From Flavobacteriales bacterium (GTDB lineage Bacteria; Bacteroidota; Bacteroidia; Flavobacteriales_F; PHOS-HE28): a DNA stretch of 64,000 nucleotides. Both the position numbers and the translations under genes were made by a program. The notes beneath the pieces are model-generated. The model was not told where the DNA came from. It did not search any database and saw only the letters and a program-made list of their open reading frames with translations. Each line of letters begins with the position of its first letter. Position 1 is the stretch's first letter. Below, in pieces: positions 1 to 8,485 of the stretch. Location: positions 186,001 to 250,000 of the forward strand of contig JADJLR010000008.1 of NCBI GenBank assembly GCA_016710015.1. Reading direction: 5' to 3'.

Positions 1-972
1 ACCGCTGTACCAACTGATGAACAACTCGGTGATGTACGCTACACCAACGATGGAACCCGTGACGATGATCACGATGTTCATGTACTCCACGTGTTTCTTG
101 GTGATGTACGCTTCCATGTGCATCACCTTGCGCAGCACCAGCAGCAAGGTCTGCACCATGGCGAATCCGCTGAACACCGCGCCACTCACGAAGTAGGGCG
201 GGAAGATCGTGGTGTGCCAACCCGGAATGACCGAGGTGGCGAAGTCCATACTTACCACCGAGTGTACCGAGAACACCAGTGGTGTAGCGATACCGGCGAG
301 CACCAAGCTCACTTCCTCGAAGCGTGTCCAAGCCTTGGCATTCCCGGTCCACCCGAAACTGAGGATGCCGTATACCTTCTTCATCCCTGGTCTGGTCACC
401 TTATCGCGGATCGTGGCGAAGTCGGGGATCAATCCGATGTACCAGAACACGAGCGATACGCTGAAGTAGGTGCTGATCGCGAATACGTCCCAAAGCAGCG
501 GACTGTTGAAGTTCACCCAAAGTGAACCGAACTGGTTGGGCAGGGGGAACACCCAGTAAGCCATCCAAATGCGGCCCATGTGGATCATGGGGAAGGTACC
601 CGCCATGATCACGGCGAAAATGGTCATCGCCTCTGCGGAACGGTTGATGGCCATGCGCCATTTCTGGCGGAACAGCAACAACACGGCGCTGATGAGGGTA
701 CCGGCGTGACCGATACCGACCCACCATACGAAGTTCGTGATGTCCCAAGCCCAATCCACGGTCTTGTTCAAACCCCACGTTCCAATGCCCTTGCTGATCA
801 GGTATAAGATGCAACCCACACCATACAAAGCGATGAGCGCTGAAATGGTGAACAGGATGTACCAACCCCGGGGAGCTTTGTTCTCAATGGGGCCGACGAT
901 ATCATTGGTGATATCGTGGTAGGTCTTGTGGCCTAGGATGAGCGGTTCGCGGATCGCTGCTTCTGAATGCAT
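1..972 (-). CDS. actC: Alternative complex III subunit ActC, NrfD-like (3' end missing)
   Basis: This is the polytopic quinol-interacting subunit of alternative complex III, the quinol:cytochrome c (or direct-to-oxidase) reductase that replaces the bc1 complex in many Bacteroidota. The 324 codons present start with MHSEAAIREPLILGHKTY and show a run of hydrophobic segments typical of NrfD/PsrC membrane proteins, including WAWDITNFVWWVGIGHAGT and the segment FPMIHMGRIWMAYWVF. The ATG at 972 follows a good purine-rich stretch (GAGGACCAA) and lies 19 bases after the actB stop, so the two genes are surely co-transcribed. The gene runs off the left edge of the window, so its C-terminus and the following act genes cannot be seen. 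Identity rests on motifs plus gene order. Confidence 0.93.
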   Translation of the reverse strand, partial: MHSEAAIREPLILGHKTYHDITNDIVGPIENKAPRGWYILFTISALIALYGVGCILYLISKGIGTWGLNKTVDWAWDITNFVWWVGIGHAGTLISAVLLLFRQKWRMAINRSAEAMTIFAVIMAGTFPMIHMGRIWMAYWVFPLPNQFGSLWVNFNSPLLWDVFAISTYFSVSLVFWYIGLIPDFATIRDKVTRPGMKKVYGILSFGWTGNAKAWTRFEEVSLVLAGIATPLVFSVHSVVSMDFATSVIPGWHTTIFPPYFVSGAVFSGFAMVQTLLLVLRKVMHMEAYITKKHVEYMNIVIIVTGSIVGVAYITELFISWYSG

Positions 973-991
973 TTGGTCCTCTTCGTTATCC

Positions 992-3900
992 TTAAGCGTG
1001 GTGTGCGGCCGCCTCTTCGGTGTTGCGCACTTTCACCAGGTAGTTCACGTTGGGCTTCACACCGATCTCCTCCAGCATGTGGTAACTGCGGTCGCTGGTC
1101 GCGAGTCCGAGCACCTTACTCTTCTTGTCGTTCAAGTCGCCAAAGACGATGGCTCCTGTTCCACATGCCGCACTACAAGCTGTTTCGATGGCACCATCCT
1201 GCACAGGGGTACCTGCCTGCTTGGCCTCCAGCTTGCCGGCCTGGATCTGCTGCACGCACATGCTGCACTTCTCGATCACACCGCGCGCACGGACCGTAAC
1301 GTCCGGGTTCAGCACCATGCGGCCCAGGTCGTCCCACGCCGGATTCACCTCACTGAACTGCTCGCTCACGTAATTGAACCAGTTGAAACGACGCACCTTG
1401 TACGGGCAGTTGTTCGCACAATACCGCGTACCGATACAGCGGTTGTACGCCATTTGGTTGAGGCCCTCGTTGCTGTGCGTGGTCGCGGCAACCGGACATA
1501 CCGTTTCGCACGGTGCATGGTTGCAATGCTGGCACATCACCGGCATGAATACCACCGTCGGGCTCTCTTCCGGCACCTCCATCTTGAGGTACATGTCGAT
1601 CTTGCCCAGACCATCCTGTTTCGCGCTCTCTTTGGTGGTGGCGCTGCTGTAGTAACGGTCCAAACGCAGCCAGTGCATTTCGCGGCTACGGCGTACTTCG
1701 TCCTTACCGACCACCGAGATGTTGTTCTCACTGTTGCATGCCGTGATGCAGGCTCCGCAACCAATGCAGCCGTTCAGGTCGATGCTGAGGCCCCAACGGT
1801 GACCGACACCTTCTACCGGATGCTCTTCCCATAGGTCGAATTCCGCAACCGGCTTCTTGTCCAACGCGTTGATCACGCCGTCGCCGTTCACATCCTCATG
1901 CACGGCCAACTCGTGGGGATGGTTGTACGCCCTCTTATCACCACCGAGGAAGGTCGCCAAATTGGTCTCCTTCACCACACTGTGGCGATCCATGTCCGTA
2001 AGGTGCGTCTGCGTAATGGCCACCGGATAGGTCTCGCCCGTGGCGGTCACGCTCACATTCAATACATCATAGTTCACCGCACCATCTGCGGTGCCGGTAA
2101 GTGGATACGCATTCTGACCGACCGGATTGAATACGCCGTTGTGGTCGGTCACGCAAGCGGCCTTGCCCACCTTCTCTCCATTCGCACCGCGACCGTAGCC
2201 GAGCGCGATCGCGATGGTGCCCACGCGCTGTCCAGGTGTCGGTACCACGGGTAGGGTGATCTCGCGATCTCCTGCCTTCACGGTAACGACGCTCGCCGGA
2301 GCCTGTTCACCGAGGTACATGTTCAGACCCATGCGCTCGATGTCCGCTGGTGCCATGCACACGTAGTTGTCCCACGTGATCTTGGTGAGCGGGTCGGGCA
2401 TTTCCTGCAACCACGGATTGTTGGCATGCTGGCCACTACCGATCGCTTCGGTGGTGTAGAGTGCGAGTTCGAATTCCCCTTCGCCAGCCTTTGCTGCCTT
2501 CGCCATGCCCATGGCCGCGTTCACATCGCCTGCGAACGTGACACCCGAAGCGGGAAAGGACATTCCAGCGGGTTCGTAAACACCATCATGAACGGCTTGG
2601 TTCCACGTGTCCGCGAACATCTCCGTGAGACCTCCATGCGCCGCCATGTTCCGCTGCCAGTTCTCTCGGATGAAACTGTAATAGGCGGTGTAGGATCCGG
2701 ACCAGCGTAACAAGCTTTCCTGCCATTGGCGCGTACTGAAGAGCGGACTGATGACCGGCTGGGCCAAGGTGTAATGACCGGCCTTCGGCATGAAATCGTT
2801 CCAGCTTTCGAGGTAGTGGTGATCCGGACAGATCCAATTGCACAAGCTGGCGGTCTCATCGGCATAACCGCTGAAGCTGACGGTCAAAGGAACTTTTGCT
2901 AGACCGGCCTTGAACTGCTCCGCGTTCGGGAGACTGTACGCCGGATTCACACCGGCGATGAGCAGTGCTCCTACGGTACCCGCATCCATTTCCTTCACCA
3001 ATTGCGCAATGGCTGCATCATCGCCTTGGCGCAAGTAGCTATGACCCTCCAGATCGATCGTGCTGCCGTAGTTGCCGAGCATGCTGTTGATGCTGTTCAC
3101 CAACACCTGCACACCCTCGTTGTTGCTACCGGCGAGGACCACACTACGGCCCTTCGCGGCCATAAGTGCTTTTGCCGCGTGCTCCGTGGCCTTCATCACG
3201 GCGGCATCCGCACCGGAATCGCTACCGCTGATGTGCGCATGCAAAGCCAGAATGACCTGAGGCAGTTCGCTCACCTTCATCGGTACCCGCACATCGGCGT
3301 TGGCACCGCTCAAACTCATGCGGGCCTCGAACTGGAAATGGCGGTTCATGCCCTTTCCCGGTTGACGACGGCTAGCATATTGCCATGTGCTCTCCGTGGT
3401 ATTTCCCCAGTTGCTGAGGAAGTCCGCATCCACACTCACGACCACATCGGCCTTGGTGAGGTCGTAGCTTGGGAACACGCGCTTACCGAAGCTCTTCAGG
3501 TTCGCATTGGTCACACCGTTGTAGCTGATCGTGTCCATTTGCACATGCTCCACGGTCGGGTGCTTGGTGCGCAACTGTTCGATGGCGGCCACGCTGCTTG
3601 AACTGGCCAACGTGTTGGTCAATATCACGATACGCTTTCCGGCGGCGGCGGCCAGCCCTTTACCAATAGCGATATCCGCATCGGACCACTTGGCGGCAGC
3701 CATGCCTTCGGTCCCCTTCATCATCGGCTCCTTCAGGCGTTCGTTGTCATACAACGAAAGCACCGAACTGTTGATGCGGGCATTGATGCTTCCCTTTGGA
3801 AGAGCTGGATTTCGGTTGAGGCCGAAGCGCGGGTTGCCCTTGATGTGGATGGGGCGTCCTTCGCGGGTCTTCACCAAGATGCTGGCGAGATCTTCGCCAT

Positions 3901-4198
3901 CGTAGAAGGTGCTCGCATACCAGTTGGCCACCCCCGGGGTGATGTCCTCCGGCTTGTTGACGTAAGGGATGCTCTTGATCACCGGTGTTTCGCAAGCGGC
4001 CAAGGTGGCGGCTCCCAAGCCGAAGCCCAAGAACTTCAAGAAATCACGGCGGCCTGTGCTGGCTCCATTGAAGGAGGCATCGCCCAGGACCTGATCGATG
4101 GCCAAATCCTGTGGGAACTCGTTCTCACGGCCCTTGATCACTGCGGGCTGCTGATGCAGTTCCCCGAGGTCTTTCCAGTATCGCTTCGTGCTCGACAT
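992..4198 (-). CDS. actB: Alternative complex III subunit ActB, iron-sulfur / molybdopterin-like protein
   Basis: Large extracytoplasmic electron-transfer subunit, about 1068 residues. The start MSSTKRYWKDLGELH at 4198 is chosen over an upstream in-frame Met because it falls 16 bases after the actA stop. A Tat-type twin arginine (GRRDFLKFLGFG) followed by LAAC suggests Tat export with lipid anchoring. The first two thirds resemble molybdopterin oxidoreductases, which in ActB of known complexes carry no cofactor. The last third is a ferredoxin-like region with four cysteine clusters: CIGCGACITACNSENN, CQHCNHAPCETVC, CIGTRYCANNCPY and CSMCVQQIQ with a later ACSAACGTGA. An unusual loop, DVNGDGVINALD, lies between the two halves and looks like a calcium-binding EF-hand/dockerin loop. 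ActB passes electrons from quinol toward the hemes of ActA. Confidence 0.95.
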   Translation of the reverse strand: MSSTKRYWKDLGELHQQPAVIKGRENEFPQDLAIDQVLGDASFNGASTGRRDFLKFLGFGLGAATLAACETPVIKSIPYVNKPEDITPGVANWYASTFYDGEDLASILVKTREGRPIHIKGNPRFGLNRNPALPKGSINARINSSVLSLYDNERLKEPMMKGTEGMAAAKWSDADIAIGKGLAAAAGKRIVILTNTLASSSSVAAIEQLRTKHPTVEHVQMDTISYNGVTNANLKSFGKRVFPSYDLTKADVVVSVDADFLSNWGNTTESTWQYASRRQPGKGMNRHFQFEARMSLSGANADVRVPMKVSELPQVILALHAHISGSDSGADAAVMKATEHAAKALMAAKGRSVVLAGSNNEGVQVLVNSINSMLGNYGSTIDLEGHSYLRQGDDAAIAQLVKEMDAGTVGALLIAGVNPAYSLPNAEQFKAGLAKVPLTVSFSGYADETASLCNWICPDHHYLESWNDFMPKAGHYTLAQPVISPLFSTRQWQESLLRWSGSYTAYYSFIRENWQRNMAAHGGLTEMFADTWNQAVHDGVYEPAGMSFPASGVTFAGDVNAAMGMAKAAKAGEGEFELALYTTEAIGSGQHANNPWLQEMPDPLTKITWDNYVCMAPADIERMGLNMYLGEQAPASVVTVKAGDREITLPVVPTPGQRVGTIAIALGYGRGANGEKVGKAACVTDHNGVFNPVGQNAYPLTGTADGAVNYDVLNVSVTATGETYPVAITQTHLTDMDRHSVVKETNLATFLGGDKRAYNHPHELAVHEDVNGDGVINALDKKPVAEFDLWEEHPVEGVGHRWGLSIDLNGCIGCGACITACNSENNISVVGKDEVRRSREMHWLRLDRYYSSATTKESAKQDGLGKIDMYLKMEVPEESPTVVFMPVMCQHCNHAPCETVCPVAATTHSNEGLNQMAYNRCIGTRYCANNCPYKVRRFNWFNYVSEQFSEVNPAWDDLGRMVLNPDVTVRARGVIEKCSMCVQQIQAGKLEAKQAGTPVQDGAIETACSAACGTGAIVFGDLNDKKSKVLGLATSDRSYHMLEEIGVKPNVNYLVKVRNTEEAAAHHA

Positions 4199-4214
4199 GC
4201 GGCGCGGTTCGGTC

Positions 4215-5555
4215 TTAGTAGTGGCACTTGGCGCATTCCCAGCCACCAAGCTCTTTCACACTGATCTTCTCGTCTTCCAAGTATTTCTTCAATTCGGCGT
4301 GGCCCAGGTCGGTCTCTTCCAAGCGGGCCATCACCTCGTCGTAGTAGCCGTTCCCGGCCATCTTCACATCCTTCGTATTGTGGCAATCGATGCACCAGCC
4401 CATGGTGAGGGGTGCCCACTGCTCGGCCACATCCATCTGTTGATCAATGGGGCCATGACACTCTTGGCACTCCAGCTTGCCCACGGCCACGTGTTGCGCA
4501 TGGTTGAAGTAGGCGTGGTCCGGAAGGTTATGCACCTTCACCCATTTCACGGGTTCGGTCTTACCGGTGTATTTGAAATTCTCCGCATCCCACCCAACAG
4601 CGGCGTAGATCTTCGCGATCTCCACCGTTCCTGCAGATGTCCGGCCTTCGCTCACGGCCTGGTGGCAGTTCATGCACACATTGGAACTGGGGATCCCAGC
4701 GTGTCTGCTCTTCTCGGCACCGCTGTGGCAGTATTGGCAATTGATCGCCAAGTTGCCTGCTTCCACCTTACCTGCGTGCAAGGTGTGGTTGAAGAGGATG
4801 GGTTGTTCTGGTTTGTAGTGGGCCACTTCATCGCCGCCATACACCCCGATCACCCAGGCTGCATCCCAAAGTTTGACCGTGATGAAGACCGTGAAGAACA
4901 GTCCGATAATGCTGACGAAGGTCTTGTTCTCCCATGCCCACTCCCGGATCTTCTGCCCCGTGGTGCGGTCTGGCAGGGGCCCTTTGCCTTCCGCTTCGCG
5001 AACCGCATTGTCCATACTTGAGCGCACACCGCTCAATGAAATGCCAACGACGAGCAACAACAACGCGATGACCGCCAGCCAAGGCCAGTTGGAACCCATA
5101 TCGCTATCACCAGCACCAGGCGTAGCTGCTGTTTCTCCACCGGGAGAAGGAGCAGGCGTCTTCGGGGCATAGTTATCAGCGTAGTACAGGATCGCGTCGA
5201 TCTCTTCATTGCTCAAGGCCTGCGCGGTCATCAAGCTCTTGTTCCACTTCGCGAAGACCTCGTTGGCATACGGATTGCCTGTTTTCAAGTACGCGCTGCT
5301 GTTCTTGACCCAAGCGTAAATATCCCCCTTGCCATCCCAGCGTTCACGCGCACCTTTCATTGCAGGACCCGTAAGGTCCTTGTCCGGTTTGTGGCAAGCG
5401 CCGCAGTTCCCTTTGAAGAGCTTTTCACCGGTCGCGTACAGGTCCGCATCCTCGGGCTGCGCGTGTGCGATGCCCGAGAACAGGAAAAGTACGGCGGCGA
5501 GGGTTGCGTATAAGAGCCCGGTGGAACGTTCTGAAATCCTTGCTACAAGCGGCAT
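4215..5555 (-). CDS. actA: Alternative complex III subunit ActA, multiheme cytochrome c
   Basis: Multiheme c-type cytochrome of alternative complex III, about 446 residues. Six CxxCH heme motifs are visible: CGACH in an N-terminal monoheme domain, then CQYCH, CMNCH, CQECH, CIDCH and CAKCH in the classical ActA part. Rhodothermus-type ActA has five, so this is the form with an added cytochrome c domain. The start MPLVARISERSTG gives a clean signal peptide ending near SGIAHA. Two further in-frame ATGs lie 9 and 36 bases upstream. A -7-like element at 5599-5606 would make the furthest one leaderless, favouring the inner starts. There are two hydrophobic stretches after the monoheme domain (NWPWLAVIALLLLVVGIS and a segment near FVSIIGLFFTVFIT). 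First gene of the act operon. Confidence 0.94.
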   Translation of the reverse strand: MPLVARISERSTGLLYATLAAVLFLFSGIAHAQPEDADLYATGEKLFKGNCGACHKPDKDLTGPAMKGARERWDGKGDIYAWVKNSSAYLKTGNPYANEVFAKWNKSLMTAQALSNEEIDAILYYADNYAPKTPAPSPGGETAATPGAGDSDMGSNWPWLAVIALLLLVVGISLSGVRSSMDNAVREAEGKGPLPDRTTGQKIREWAWENKTFVSIIGLFFTVFITVKLWDAAWVIGVYGGDEVAHYKPEQPILFNHTLHAGKVEAGNLAINCQYCHSGAEKSRHAGIPSSNVCMNCHQAVSEGRTSAGTVEIAKIYAAVGWDAENFKYTGKTEPVKWVKVHNLPDHAYFNHAQHVAVGKLECQECHGPIDQQMDVAEQWAPLTMGWCIDCHNTKDVKMAGNGYYDEVMARLEETDLGHAELKKYLEDEKISVKELGGWECAKCHY

Positions 5556-5598
5556 TCCGAGCATTTTTGGGGGGAACAAGCGTCCGTTCATCCGGCGG

Positions 5599-5606
5599 CA
5601 AAAATA
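5599..5606 (-). promoter_or_regulatory. Candidate -7 promoter element of the act operon
   Basis: On the minus strand this reads TATTTTTG, an exact fit to the Bacteroidota -7 consensus TAnnTTTG. No convincing -33 TTG is present at the usual 17-23 base distance, so the call rests on the -7 box and its position about 35-45 bases upstream of the chosen actA start. Confidence 0.4.
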
Positions 5607-5661
5607 CAAGGCGAAGCAATAGGGGGGCGGCCCATGGGTAAGGTTGCCACAGGGATGTCAC

Positions 5662-5682
5662 TATTTAGAGTTATTCTAAATA
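5662..5682. promoter_or_regulatory. Perfect inverted repeat between actA and the SPOR gene
   Basis: Arms TATTTAGA and TCTAAATA are perfect reverse complements separated by five bases. The site lies in the divergent intergenic region, about 105 bases upstream of actA and 66-75 bases upstream of the SPOR gene. It is AT-rich in an otherwise GC-rich stretch. Its core, TTTAGAG-TTA-TTCTAAA, differs at one position from the iron control element bound by Irr/Fur-family regulators in alphaproteobacteria (TTTAGAA-N3-TTCTAAA). Function as an operator is inferred. Confidence 0.45.
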
Positions 5683-5747
5683 AGGCAGAGCACTGAACGG
5701 CCCACCCCAGCGCTCTTCGCCCGAACGAACGGCATACTTTTAGCCCC

Positions 5748-6197
5748 GTGCCACACATGCAATATTCACTCACCGTCCTACTTGTAGTTCTCTCCAGCCT
5801 CTCTTGGGCACAAACGGACGGGCGTTCCATTTCTTGGAACCCACCCACCGATGGGGATACGTTGGTGGTTGCGGAAGAAGGTGATGTCACCATCCACACG
5901 CCAGCCAAGATCGAAGCGTTGTTGCGCGACCACGCCGAGCGCAAGAACCCACAACAAGGCTACCGGGTACAGATCTTCTTGGGCGACCGGACCACGGCCG
6001 AGAATACGAAGCGCGCATTCCTCTTGAAGAACCCGGACACCCCGGCCTACCTGAGCTGGTTGGCCCCGAACTTCCGGCTGCGTGTGGGCGATCTGCGCAC
6101 CCGATTGGAAGCCGAACATCTGCTGCACGAATTGAAGGTGACCTATCCCGGCAGCTATATCGTTCCGGACGGGATCGAGATGCCGCGGGTGGAATGA
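5748..6197 (+). CDS. SPOR-domain exported protein
   Basis: Small exported protein of 149 residues, or 146 if the second Met (MQYSLTVLLVVLSS, at 5757) is the start. A signal peptide ends near LSWAQ. After a short variable region (residues 25-60) the protein has a SPOR-like fold: GYRVQIFLGDRTTAE, an internal FRLRVGDLRTRLEAE and a final LKVTYPGSYIVPDGI. SPOR domains bind denuded glycan strands of peptidoglycan, and small SPOR proteins of this size are common in Bacteroidota. Nothing specific links it to the divergent act operon. Family call good, biological role unknown. Confidence 0.8.
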   Translation: MPHMQYSLTVLLVVLSSLSWAQTDGRSISWNPPTDGDTLVVAEEGDVTIHTPAKIEALLRDHAERKNPQQGYRVQIFLGDRTTAENTKRAFLLKNPDTPAYLSWLAPNFRLRVGDLRTRLEAEHLLHELKVTYPGSYIVPDGIEMPRVE

Positions 6198-6331
6198 TCA
6201 ACGTATGGGTTAACAACTTTCAGTCAAGCTTGGAGGACTGGTTAGAAGGTGAGTTCAACGAGATCAAGACCTGTAGCGTTCGAGCATCAACGCACGAAAG
6301 GCGCGCCTCGCACATAGCACGAAACCGCTCT

Positions 6332-8485
6332 TTATCGAAGCTTAGCGGTTGCCGATGCATAGTCCGATGTTGATCCATCGGCGGCACGCACCTGGACCAT
6401 GTACTTATAGGTTACATCCGGTTTGGCCGTAGGGTCGGTCCATTGGCGTGCTTCAGCTGGTAACGAGCATAAGGACGCGAACTTGCCTTCCGGACCCGAG
6501 CGCATGACGATGAACCACGCATCGGAAGGTCCCTCATAGCTCCACGACAACTGTAGTTTCTTGCGCTGTGCATCCGCCTTCGCCTGCAAGTTCCGTACGG
6601 CGTCGGGTCGGTCCAGGCTCATCATGCGCAACCGGAAACCACGCTCGCGCTTGCTGAACAAGCCGGCATCGTCCTTGGCGATGATCGCATACTCGAAGAT
6701 CTTGCCCTTTCCCTGGTCCGGATCAAGGTATTCGCGCTGCTTTGACCCAACGTCGAACACCTTCAACGTGTCCCACAACGCTCTGTTATTGGCGCGCCTC
6801 AACAAGAGGTGCGCGACCACGTCCTCGCTGCTGCTCGGTGCCCACTTCATCCAGATCCCCTGTTTGTCAACACGGTAATCGGTGAAGACCGGAGTATTCG
6901 GTGGCCGAACGTCCGGGCGCTGGAGGTCGATGAGTTCTCCCCGCGCTGACTGGTTCTCATTCATGTCTATTGCCACGACGCGATAGTAGATATGCTCGGT
7001 CAGCGTGTGCATGCTGATAGTGTCCGTGAACACGGTATCGCGCAGGGGTTGTCCGTTCACGCGTGCCTCGATGTGGTCCTTCTGGTTGCGGAAGTACACG
7101 TAATAGCCGTAGAGGTCGGGTTCCTTGCCCAAACGCCAGGTCAGCGTGACCACCCCATTGGTATCGATTCGCCCGGTGATCCCGGTTGGCACCGCAGGTG
7201 GGATACTGTCCAACACATCGCCCAACGCGCTCAGGCTCACACCCGGATTGCCGGCCGTATCCACCGCCACAACCATGTAGTAGTTGTGCTTGTGAACTTC
7301 CGGGGATCGATCCGTGAAACTGCGCGCCTTTGCGGGTAGCATTTCCTTGGTGAGCGCAATGTTCGGTGTGCTTACCGCGCCACCACGCACCACGTGGAAT
7401 CCGCGCAAGTCCTTCACATCGGACGGATACTCCCAGCTCAAGGTGATCTCCCCGGCCTTCTTCTCGATGGCTTTCACATTCACCGGTGCCGGTGGTCCGG
7501 TCTTGTCACGCGCCATGCCTTTCACCACATCGCTCGGTGGCCCTTCGATCCCAAAGGGGGTATGACCAATGAGCCTGTACTGGTAACTCTTGTATTGCTG
7601 CGGCACACTATCGGTATAGGTGATCAGGTCCTTGCGTTGTGGTAGGTCGGGGTTGGTGAAATGGATGTAGGGTTGTTCGTTCAATTTATGGAACGACTTA
7701 CCACCATCATCGCTCCGTTCGATGTCATAAGCGGTGAAGTAATGTTCGTGCGCGGTGCGCGGCCAATTGAGCACGATCACCTTGTCGCGCTCCTCCACTT
7801 CCGTGATGATGGGCTTGGGGATCTGCTGCGGCTTGGAAGTGCTAACCATCAGGTACGCCGTGTCCATGCGCACCACTTCGGGCTTCACATCGCTCCACAC
7901 GCGATAGAGGTAACGATGGCCCGGCTGCACGGTTGCATCCTCCATGCCCAGCGCACTGCCCTTCGCCGCTGGCCAGCTCAGGTCGGCGCTCAACAGGGCG
8001 AAGCTCATGCGCTCCATAAAGGTGTTCGCCGCACCGAGCATGTCGCCGTTGGGCATGCCCATGTTTTCCGGTTGCAACGCTTCGTGGATCATCTCGCCCG
8101 CCACCATCACGTAGTTGTCGTTGGGCAATTGATCGTGGAGGGCGCGCCAGCCCGGTATGTCCAATGGCTTCATCGGTGCGGCGGTGATCGATATGCTTTC
8201 CCCGATGGCCCCCAACGTAGTGTCACTTTCGAGGCCAAGGTCCAGGCGGTCCAAGCGATAGCCACGCCCGTTCGCATTGATCCAACCCACCGGTGCACTG
8301 GGTGCCCAACGCAAGCGCATGACCGTGCCGTTGTAATGCGCCCGCAACGTGAGGTGCGCATCGTAACGGTCCACCGTGTCGATGACCAGGCCCTTTGGCA
8401 ATGCCGGTGGCACGCCGCTTTGCGCGAATGCTCCGGTGCCGATCAGGCTAGTACATAGTGCCAAGTACCGTGTTGTTGTAGACAT
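6332..8485 (-). CDS. Secreted fibronectin type III protein, third gene of the giant-protein operon
   Basis: 717 residues with a signal peptide (MSTTTRYLALCTSLIG...GAFAQ). The first ~220 residues are a domain I do not recognise. Then follow about five fibronectin-III-like units with the usual W and LxW strands: near residues 225-320 (VIVLNWPRTAHEHYF), 335-430 (GEITLSWEYPSDVKDL), 435-525 (VVTLTWRLGKEPDLYGY), 535-630 (IWMKWAPSSSEDV) and 635-717 (KLQLSWSYEGPSDAW). No T9SS sorting domain is evident. The start codon lies 38 bases inside the end of the giant upstream gene, so the two are translationally coupled. It probably works with that protein on the cell surface; the molecular role is unknown. 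Confidence 0.8.
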   Translation of the reverse strand: MSTTTRYLALCTSLIGTGAFAQSGVPPALPKGLVIDTVDRYDAHLTLRAHYNGTVMRLRWAPSAPVGWINANGRGYRLDRLDLGLESDTTLGAIGESISITAAPMKPLDIPGWRALHDQLPNDNYVMVAGEMIHEALQPENMGMPNGDMLGAANTFMERMSFALLSADLSWPAAKGSALGMEDATVQPGHRYLYRVWSDVKPEVVRMDTAYLMVSTSKPQQIPKPIITEVEERDKVIVLNWPRTAHEHYFTAYDIERSDDGGKSFHKLNEQPYIHFTNPDLPQRKDLITYTDSVPQQYKSYQYRLIGHTPFGIEGPPSDVVKGMARDKTGPPAPVNVKAIEKKAGEITLSWEYPSDVKDLRGFHVVRGGAVSTPNIALTKEMLPAKARSFTDRSPEVHKHNYYMVVAVDTAGNPGVSLSALGDVLDSIPPAVPTGITGRIDTNGVVTLTWRLGKEPDLYGYYVYFRNQKDHIEARVNGQPLRDTVFTDTISMHTLTEHIYYRVVAIDMNENQSARGELIDLQRPDVRPPNTPVFTDYRVDKQGIWMKWAPSSSEDVVAHLLLRRANNRALWDTLKVFDVGSKQREYLDPDQGKGKIFEYAIIAKDDAGLFSKRERGFRLRMMSLDRPDAVRNLQAKADAQRKKLQLSWSYEGPSDAWFIVMRSGPEGKFASLCSLPAEARQWTDPTAKPDVTYKYMVQVRAADGSTSDYASATAKLR

